Below, piece after piece: positions 58,550-64,000 of a stretch of DNA of 64,000 bases. The notes beneath the pieces are model-generated. The model was not told the DNA's origin, did not search any database, and was given only the letters and a program-made list of their open reading frames with translations. The stretch lies in assembly GCF_036226445.1 (NCBI RefSeq), contig NZ_CP108474.1, positions 4,402,001-4,466,000 on the forward strand, given 5' to 3'. The DNA comes from Streptomyces sp. NBC_01255 (lineage in GTDB: Bacteria; Actinomycetota; Actinomycetes; Streptomycetales; Streptomycetaceae). The number at the start of each line of letters is the position of its first letter. The stretch's first letter is position 1. The position numbers and the translations under genes were made by a program.

Positions 58550-58682
58550 GGCACGCATGCTCCGTGGTCCCCCCGGGCGGCCGTACGACACCAGTCTGCG
58601 CCGTACGAGGGGGCGGCGCGCGCCGGGCGGAAGCGGGCTCGGCAGGGGCTCTACCCGCAGCGGCCTTTCCTTGATGGTGGCC

Positions 58683-60800
58683 CTACCCGCAGCAGCCCTG
58701 CCCCGACGGGGTCTCGTTCAGCTCGAACCAGATCGACTTGCCCTCGCCCCGCGGGTCGAAGCCCCACGCGTCCGCCAGCATCTCCATCAGGAGCAGCCCG
58801 CGGCCGCTCGACGCCATCTCGCCCGGGTGCCGCTTGTGCGGCAGCTCGTCGCTCTGGTCGGAGACCTCGACGCGCAGCCGCCGCGCCTTCTCGCCGCAGG
58901 CGACCTCGGCGACCAGGAGCGCGTCGCCGTCCGTGTGGACGAGGACGTTGGTGACCATCTCGGAGACCATCAGGACCGCCGAGTCGAGCTGGTCCTCGTC
59001 CGTCCAGTCGTGCAGGAGCTGGCGCAGCTGCTCGCGCGCCTCGGCGATCCGCTCCGGCTCCGCCTGGGCGATCGTCATCAGGGTGCGGCGCGGGGCCTCC
59101 GGCGGCGCGCCCGCGGGCCGGCGGGAGAGGAGCAGGACCGCGATGTCGTCCTCGCGGCGGTCGGCGAGCGGCCCGGTGGTGTGGTGCGAGCCGGGCCCGT
59201 GCACCGCCTCCACCAGGGTGTCGGCGAGCTGCTCCAGGTCCTCGCCGTCGTGGGACTCCAGGAGCGTCTTGACCCGCTCCCAGCCGGTGTCCAGGTCGTG
59301 CCCGCCGGTCTCCAGGAGGCCGTCGGTGCAGATCATCAGGGTCTCGCCGGGCTCCAGGGTGAGCCGGGTCGTGGGGTAGTCGGTGTCGGGGTCGATGCCG
59401 AGCGGCAGACCGCCGGCCGTGGGCCTGAGGAGAACCGTTCCGTCGTTCATCCGTACCGCCGGGTCCGGATGCCCGGCCCGCGCGATGTCGACCGTGCCCG
59501 TCTCCAGGTCGACCTCCAGGTAGAGGCAGGTCGCGAAGCGCGGGCCGACGTTCTCCCCGTCGTCGCCGTCCGTGATCCCGTACAGGAAGCGCGAGGCGCG
59601 CGAGAGCACCGCGTCCGGCCGGTGGCCCTCGGAGGCGTACGCGCGCAGGGCGATCCGCAGCTGCCCCATCAGGCCCGCCGCCCGTACGTCGTGGCCCTGG
59701 ACGTCGCCGATGACGAGCGCGATGCGCCCGGCGCCGTGCCCGCCGGCGCGGGTGGTGCCGCCGGGCAGCCGGATCATGTCGTACCAGTCGCCGCCGACCT
59801 GGAGCCCGCCGCCGGTCGGCACGTACCGGGCGGCGACCTGGATGCCGGGGATGCCGGGGCCGAGGACCGGCATCATCGTCCGCTGGAGCCCGAGCGACAG
59901 CTCGCGCTCCGACTCGGCCACCCCGGCGCGCGCGAGGGCCTGCGCGAGCATCCGCGCGACCGTCGTGAGCACCGAGCGCTCGTCGGGGGTGAAGGCGACC
60001 GGATGCTTGAAGGCGGCCATCCAGGCGCCCATCGTGCGCCCGGCGACGACGAGCGGCACGAACGCCCAGGAGCGGCGGCCGAAGCGCTGGGCGAGCGGCC
60101 AGGTGGTGGGGTAGCGGCGCAGGTACTCGTCGGGTGTCGGCAGATAGATCGCCCGCCCGGTCCGTACGACCTCCGCCGCCGGATAGTCGGTGTCGAGCGC
60201 CATCGACGAGAACGGGCCCTCGTCGCCCTGGCTGTGCCCGTGGTGGCCGATGACGGTCAGCCGGTCGCCGGCCACGCCGAAGACGGCGAGCCCGTCCGGC
60301 GAGAAGCCGGGCATCGACAGGGAGGCCGCCACCCGCAGCACCTCGGCGGTCGAGCGGGCTTCGGCGAGGGCCCGTCCCGCGTCGAGGAGGAAGGCCTCGC
60401 GGGAGCGGCGCCAGTCGCCGGTGATCGGGGTGTGAGCGGCGGTGCCGGGCTGCTGCTCGGCGACTTCCTGGAGGGTGCCGACGAGCTGGTAGTCGTTGCC
60501 CTCGATGAGCGGCTTGGACCTGCTCCGTACGGTACGGATCACCCGGCCGTGCTCGTCCATGATCCGCAGCCGGGCCTCGGCGAGGGTGCCCTCGGCGACG
60601 GCCAGATTGACGACGCCGTCGATCTCGTTCCAGTCGACCGGGTGAAATCGCGAGCGTACGGCCGCCTCGGTGAGGCGCACGGACTCGGCGGGCAGCCCGA
60701 GCAGCCGGGCCGCCTCGGCGTCGAGCGAGACGATCCCGGACGCGTTGTCCCAGCGCCACAGGCCGGTCGCGATCGCGGCCAGGACGTCCTCGGTGCGCAT
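58683..60800 (-). CDS. PAS-GAF-SpoIIE phosphatase-HATPase regulator
   Basis: A 705-aa signalling protein with four domains: PAS (about 1-115, RWDNASGIVSLDAEAARLLGLP), GAF (about 140-295), SpoIIE PP2C phosphatase (about 325-540, GGDWYDMIRL, VIGDVQGHDVRAA, ICTDGLLETGGHDLD, EDDIAVLLL) and an anti-sigma HATPase_c (about 565-700, SEMVTNVLVHTDG, RGLLLMEMLADAWGFD). Phosphatase and kinase together suggest control of an anti-sigma-factor antagonist, a frequent Streptomyces arrangement. Ligands of PAS/GAF are unknown. It diverges from aspS. Confidence 0.93.
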   Translation of the reverse strand: MRTEDVLAAIATGLWRWDNASGIVSLDAEAARLLGLPAESVRLTEAAVRSRFHPVDWNEIDGVVNLAVAEGTLAEARLRIMDEHGRVIRTVRSRSKPLIEGNDYQLVGTLQEVAEQQPGTAAHTPITGDWRRSREAFLLDAGRALAEARSTAEVLRVAASLSMPGFSPDGLAVFGVAGDRLTVIGHHGHSQGDEGPFSSMALDTDYPAAEVVRTGRAIYLPTPDEYLRRYPTTWPLAQRFGRRSWAFVPLVVAGRTMGAWMAAFKHPVAFTPDERSVLTTVARMLAQALARAGVAESERELSLGLQRTMMPVLGPGIPGIQVAARYVPTGGGLQVGGDWYDMIRLPGGTTRAGGHGAGRIALVIGDVQGHDVRAAGLMGQLRIALRAYASEGHRPDAVLSRASRFLYGITDGDDGENVGPRFATCLYLEVDLETGTVDIARAGHPDPAVRMNDGTVLLRPTAGGLPLGIDPDTDYPTTRLTLEPGETLMICTDGLLETGGHDLDTGWERVKTLLESHDGEDLEQLADTLVEAVHGPGSHHTTGPLADRREDDIAVLLLSRRPAGAPPEAPRRTLMTIAQAEPERIAEAREQLRQLLHDWTDEDQLDSAVLMVSEMVTNVLVHTDGDALLVAEVACGEKARRLRVEVSDQSDELPHKRHPGEMASSGRGLLLMEMLADAWGFDPRGEGKSIWFELNETPSGQGCCG

Positions 60801-61007
60801 TGCCCCACTTTATGAATATCGGACAGCAGGTCGCCACTGAGAGTATTCGAAAAGGGATCATGGGGCGGCCGGTACCCTGGGTGCGTCTGTCTGCGTGTCC
60901 TGTGACTTGCGTCCCGTGAGTGAGGGCGCGCGGCGACTGAGTGCGGACGCGCGCCGACCCACTCCAAGATCCCGAAGATCCCGATATCGAAGACTGGATG
61001 AACGACG

Positions 61008-62834
61008 ATGCATCGGTACAGGTCCCACACCTGCGGCGAGCTCCGCGCCTCTGACGTCGGCACCGACGTCCGGCTGAGCGGCTGGCTGCACAATCGGCGC
61101 GACCTGGGCGGCATCCTCTTCATCGATCTGCGCGACCACTACGGCATCACGCAGCTCGTCGCCCGCCCCGGCACCGCCGCGGCCGAGGTCCTCGACAAGC
61201 TGACGAAGGAGACCGTCGTCCGCGTCGACGGCAAGGTCGTCTCGCGTGGCGCGGACAACGTCAACCCGGAGCTCGGCACCGGCGAGATCGAGATCGAGGC
61301 CGCCACGGTCGAGGTCCTGGGCGCGGCCAAGCAGATCCCGTTCACGGTCAACACCGACGACGGCGTGAACGAGGAGCGGCGTCTGGAGTACCGCTTCCTC
61401 GACCTGCGCCGCGAGCGCATGCACCGCAACATCATGCTGCGCTCGGCCGTCATCGCCTCCATCCGTTCGAAGATGGTGGCCCTCGGCTTCAACGAGATGG
61501 CGACCCCGATCCTCGCCGCGACCTCCCCCGAGGGCGCCCGCGACTTCGTCGTCCCGTCCCGTCTGAACCCGGGCAAGTTCTACGCGCTGCCGCAGGCGCC
61601 GCAGCAGTTCAAGCAGCTGCTGATGATCTCCGGCTTCGACCGCTACTTCCAGATCGCGCCCTGCTTCCGCGACGAGGACGCCCGCGCGGACCGCTCGCCG
61701 GGCGAGTTCTACCAGCTCGACGTCGAGATGAGCTTCGTCGAGCAGGAAGACGTCTTCCAGCCGATCGAGAAGCTGATGACGGAGATCTTCGAGGAGTTCG
61801 GCGGCGGCCGCCACGTCACGTCTCCGTTCCCCCGCATCCCCTTCCGCGAGTCGATGCTGAAGTACGGCAACGACAAGCCGGACCTGCGCACGGCCCTGGA
61901 GCTCGTCGACATCTCCGACGTCTTCGAGGCGTCCGAGTTCAAGGCCTTCGCCGGCAAGCACGTCCGCGCGCTCGCCGTGCCGAACACGGGCGACCAGCCC
62001 CGCAAGTTCTTCGACGCGCTGGGCGACTTCGCGGTCTCCCTCGGCGCGAAGGGCCTGGCCTGGGTCCGCGTAGGCGAGGGCAACGCCCTCACCGGCCCGA
62101 TCGCCAAGTTCCTCACCGAGGAGAACGTCAAGGTCCTCACCGAGCGCCTCGGCCTGGAGCCGGGCCACGCGATCTTCTTCGGCGCGGGCGAGTTCGACGA
62201 GGTCTCCAAGATCATGGGCCCGGTCCGGGTCGAGGCCGCCAAGCGCGCCGGCCAGTTCGAGGAGAACGTCTTCCGCTTCGCGTGGATCGTCGACTTCCCG
62301 ATGTACGAGCGGGACGAGGAGACCGGCAAGATCGACTTCTCGCACAACCCGTTCTCCATGCCGCAGGGCGGCATCGAGGCCCTGGCGACCCAGGACCCGC
62401 TGGACGTCCTCGGCTGGCAGTACGACATCGTCTGCAACGGCATCGAGCTGTCCTCGGGCGCGATCCGGAACCACGAGCCCGAGATCATGTTCAAGGCCTT
62501 CGAGATCGCGGGCTACTCGCGCGAGACGGTCGAGCACGAGTTCGCGGGCATGCTCCGCGCCTTCGAGTACGGCGCCCCGCCGCACGGCGGCATCGCCCCC
62601 GGCGTCGACCGCATCGTCATGCTCCTCGCGGACGAGCCCAACATCCGCGAGACGATCGCCTTCCCGCTCAACGGCAACGCCCAGGACCTCCTGATGGGCG
62701 CCCCGACGGAGCTGGACGAGTCCCGCCTGCGCGAGCTGAACATCCAGCTCCGCAAGCCGGTCGAGAAGGCGGCCGAGAAGCCGTCCGACGACCGCCCGGT
62801 CACGGACGCGGTCCACCCGGACGCGGCGCGGTAA
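61008..62834 (+). CDS. aspS: Aspartyl-tRNA synthetase
   Basis: A 608-aa class II synthetase of the bacterial type. The N-terminal OB-fold anticodon domain has [28 protein letters not shown]. Motif 1 is near [18 protein letters not shown], motif 2 in [25 protein letters not shown], and motif 3 is [13 protein letters not shown]. The bacterial GAD insert occupies about residues 290-420. The last 25 residues are an Actinobacteria-like Lys/Asp tail. A 15-bp hairpin terminator follows. No T-box leader was seen in the upstream 207 bp. Confidence 0.98.
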   Translation: MHRYRSHTCGELRASDVGTDVRLSGWLHNRRDLGGILFIDLRDHYGITQLVARPGTAAAEVLDKLTKETVVRVDGKVVSRGADNVNPELGTGEIEIEAATVEVLGAAKQIPFTVNTDDGVNEERRLEYRFLDLRRERMHRNIMLRSAVIASIRSKMVALGFNEMATPILAATSPEGARDFVVPSRLNPGKFYALPQAPQQFKQLLMISGFDRYFQIAPCFRDEDARADRSPGEFYQLDVEMSFVEQEDVFQPIEKLMTEIFEEFGGGRHVTSPFPRIPFRESMLKYGNDKPDLRTALELVDISDVFEASEFKAFAGKHVRALAVPNTGDQPRKFFDALGDFAVSLGAKGLAWVRVGEGNALTGPIAKFLTEENVKVLTERLGLEPGHAIFFGAGEFDEVSKIMGPVRVEAAKRAGQFEENVFRFAWIVDFPMYERDEETGKIDFSHNPFSMPQGGIEALATQDPLDVLGWQYDIVCNGIELSSGAIRNHEPEIMFKAFEIAGYSRETVEHEFAGMLRAFEYGAPPHGGIAPGVDRIVMLLADEPNIRETIAFPLNGNAQDLLMGAPTELDESRLRELNIQLRKPVEKAAEKPSDDRPVTDAVHPDAAR

Positions 62835-62853
62835 TCAGCTCGTAAACGTCGCT

Positions 62854-62886
62854 GGGGCCCGGAACCGTAGAACGGTTCCGGGCCCC
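62854..62886 (+). terminator. Intrinsic terminator after aspS
   Basis: A 15-bp perfect stem (GGGGCCCGGAACCGT / ACGGTTCCGGGCCCC) with a 3-nt AGA loop, followed by TCTCGC, 20 nt after the stop. Confidence 0.9.
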
Positions 62887-63048
62887 TCTCGCGCTGTCGC
62901 CGACCGAGACACCCCCGCTGCGATCGCGTCGGAAGTCGATCCGGAACGGCGTGCCGACACCGACGCGCCACACCTGGCCCGTGTTCCACTCTCTGGAGGT
63001 CAATGACCGCCAACTGTTCTTTCGGCCAAGCCTGGCGGAGGGTGCCTC
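62887..63048. other. Region between aspS terminator and immunity gene
   Basis: 162 bp. Frames on both strands exist but lack family signatures and ribosome sites; nothing supported. The GC content falls across this stretch toward the toxin locus. Confidence 0.5.
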
Positions 63049-63516
63049 CTACAGGACCTTCGGTTCCGTAGATTCGAAATCGGGTGGGAAATACATTCGG
63101 ATGATCCCGTCACCGTTGTACTCTGCAAAGTCCCCGAAATTAGGACGCGGTCCGTCACTGCCCAGGTCGGTGCCGCAAAAGTATCGTGGACCGGGGGCGC
63201 TCGAGTAGAGGAAATCCAGATCGGTGATGGCGTCACTTATTCTGCACACAAATCCCGGCTCGCGACTTCCGTACATCAGGAAAATGAATTCGTGACTTCC
63301 TACTGGACTGTTGTGGAATTCTTTCCAGAAATCTTGGCCGGGGGAATCTTCTGGGACCTCGAGATCTCTATAGTTGAGGGCTGCCCATCTGACGCCACTC
63401 ACAGTCCAGGGAAGTTCGCTGAGTGTTCGATTGAACTCCTGTGAGTACTTTACGTCAAGGAGCCAGCTTTCGTGCTCTGACAACCAGTCGGCTACGTGGC
63501 CAGCTCTCGTATGCAT
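63049..63516 (-). CDS. Probable immunity protein for the adjacent polymorphic toxin
   Basis: 155 aa, no recognised family. It is acidic, soluble, rich in Trp, Tyr and Phe (ADWLSEHESWLLDVKYSQEFNRTL, PWTVSGVRWAALNYRDLEV, FDYSS-type ends). The gene starts 12 nt after the toxin stop on the same strand, with GAGGGTGA as ribosome site, the normal toxin-immunity spacing. Base composition is much lower in GC than the rest of the window, with A/T third positions. Function is inferred only from position and composition. Confidence 0.72.
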   Translation of the reverse strand: MHTRAGHVADWLSEHESWLLDVKYSQEFNRTLSELPWTVSGVRWAALNYRDLEVPEDSPGQDFWKEFHNSPVGSHEFIFLMYGSREPGFVCRISDAITDLDFLYSSAPGPRYFCGTDLGSDGPRPNFGDFAEYNGDGIIRMYFPPDFESTEPKVL

Positions 63517-63528
63517 GATTTCACCCTC

Positions 63529-64000
63529 TCACGTGTGCGGATAGTGCTCAAGGATGGCCAGGAAGTCGTCCTCGGTGCCGCCTCTTACCGTGTCGGCTCC
63601 GTACTGCCACTGGTCGCTTCTCTTGCGTCCGACTCGGGACCACCAATTGATATGGAAGCCTTTATTGGGGTTGTCGGGATCGAAGTCGATTCGCCATCCG
63701 CGCATTCCGTCCGGGCTCTGCATGCCCGTGATCCGACCGGCGTGGGGGCCGATTTCCTGCACGAAAGGCACCTGGTCGTCCCCGAGGCTAGCGCGCTCCT
63801 TCGCGTGCTGGCGAGCCTCGGTGTAACTATCGAAGAAGTCGTGTATCTCCCGAGATTTCTTCCTCTCCCCTTCTTCTTCGGGGCACGGCGACAGCCCCAG
63901 GGGGTCGCTCCACGTATGTGGATTGCGGACGTACGTCGCGGGGTTCGGGGCCGGAGCCAGGCCCAGGGGGTCCTGGGAGAGGTAGCGGGCCGATTCCGGG
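63529..64000 (-). CDS. C-terminal end of an Rhs/YD-repeat polymorphic toxin (partial)
   Basis: Only the last 156 codons are in the window; the gene continues beyond 64000. It opens with the RHS core ending ARYLSQDPLGLAPAPNPAT, YVRNPHTWSDPLGLSPCP, the classic boundary after which Rhs toxins differ. The variable tail (about 110 residues) begins EEEGERKKSREIHDFFDSY and ends GGTEDDFLAILEHYPHT; it has GWRIDFDPDNPNKGFHINWWSR, a motif seen in some polymorphic-toxin nuclease-like domains (low certainty). Low GC in the tail fits shuffled tips. Confidence 0.85.
   Translation of the reverse strand, partial: PESARYLSQDPLGLAPAPNPATYVRNPHTWSDPLGLSPCPEEEGERKKSREIHDFFDSYTEARQHAKERASLGDDQVPFVQEIGPHAGRITGMQSPDGMRGWRIDFDPDNPNKGFHINWWSRVGRKRSDQWQYGADTVRGGTEDDFLAILEHYPHT

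Noticed and set aside
62513..63013. Second immunity-like gene between aspS and the toxin locus
   Set aside because: Most of it is antisense to aspS, with Arg-rich composition and no ribosome site.

Overview
The window is high-GC actinobacterial chromosome and reads as Streptomyces core genome. Evidence: GTG/TTG starts with strong Shine-Dalgarno sites, TGA-coupled operons, a bacterial proteasome activator, SpoIIE-type phosphatases, PASTA kinases, and two perfect copies of the Streptomyces parS 14-mer (20008-20021, 38272-38285). From memory the gene order resembles the S. coelicolor region around SCO3795-SCO3835 read backwards, close to oriC. The two parS sites fit that.

Layout. 1-2.6 kb: J-domain-like protein, rhodanese, acyl-CoA dehydrogenase. 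2.7-6.3 kb: paaABCDE (phenylacetyl-CoA epoxidase) on the minus strand. 6.4-9.2 kb: DUF5819 protein, HTTM membrane protein and SpoU methyltransferase, translationally coupled. 9.2-13.2 kb: paaN diverging from a 3-hydroxyacyl-CoA dehydrogenase gene coupled to a TetR regulator (PaaR-like). 13.3-17.7 kb: Lrp-type regulator diverging from an E1alpha-E1beta-E2 2-oxoacid dehydrogenase operon (bkd2-like). 17.8-22.1 kb: MobA-like and MoeA proteins, TrkA-domain K+ channel with parS in its start, quinone oxidoreductase. 22.2-27.3 kb: bpa, then an ABC exporter with PadR regulator. 27.3-31.9 kb: Pro-rich surface protein and two divergent Ser/Thr kinases. 31.9-34.3 kb: phosphotransferase, PPOX protein and DevR-like response regulator. 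34.6-38.2 kb: a second E1alpha-E1beta-E2 operon (bkd1-like), then parS. 38.3-52.8 kb: GntR/MFS pair, mycothiol-dependent enzyme, nitrilase, MocR/trans-sulfuration pair, membrane proteins, NHL-thioredoxin, M18 aminopeptidase. 53-60.8 kb: large acyl-CoA dehydrogenase, SseB, pirin, AI-2E-type permease, metallo-beta-lactamase-fold protein, PAS-GAF-PP2C-ATPase. 61-62.8 kb: aspS. 63-64 kb: the end of a low-GC Rhs-type polymorphic toxin gene with a probable immunity gene.

The most interesting signal is a small regulon. Upstream of paaA, paaN and the bkd2-like E1alpha gene the same two elements recur. One is a palindrome of the form ACCGNNCGNNCGGT (a single central change at bkd2). The other is a TTNTCCACAG element upstream of it. 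Their order and orientation relative to the gene are the same each time, at spacings of 44, 23 and 33 nt, about one helical turn apart. This ties a 2-oxoacid dehydrogenase complex to the phenylacetate pathway. It suggests the complex may decarboxylate an aryl-pyruvate such as phenylpyruvate directly to phenylacetyl-CoA (inference). Other candidate regulatory sites: a KstR-type palindrome before an acyl-CoA dehydrogenase, a DevR/DosR-type box beside the DevR-like regulator, a PadR palindrome over the padR start codon, and a triple ATTGG array between the MocR regulator and the lyase.
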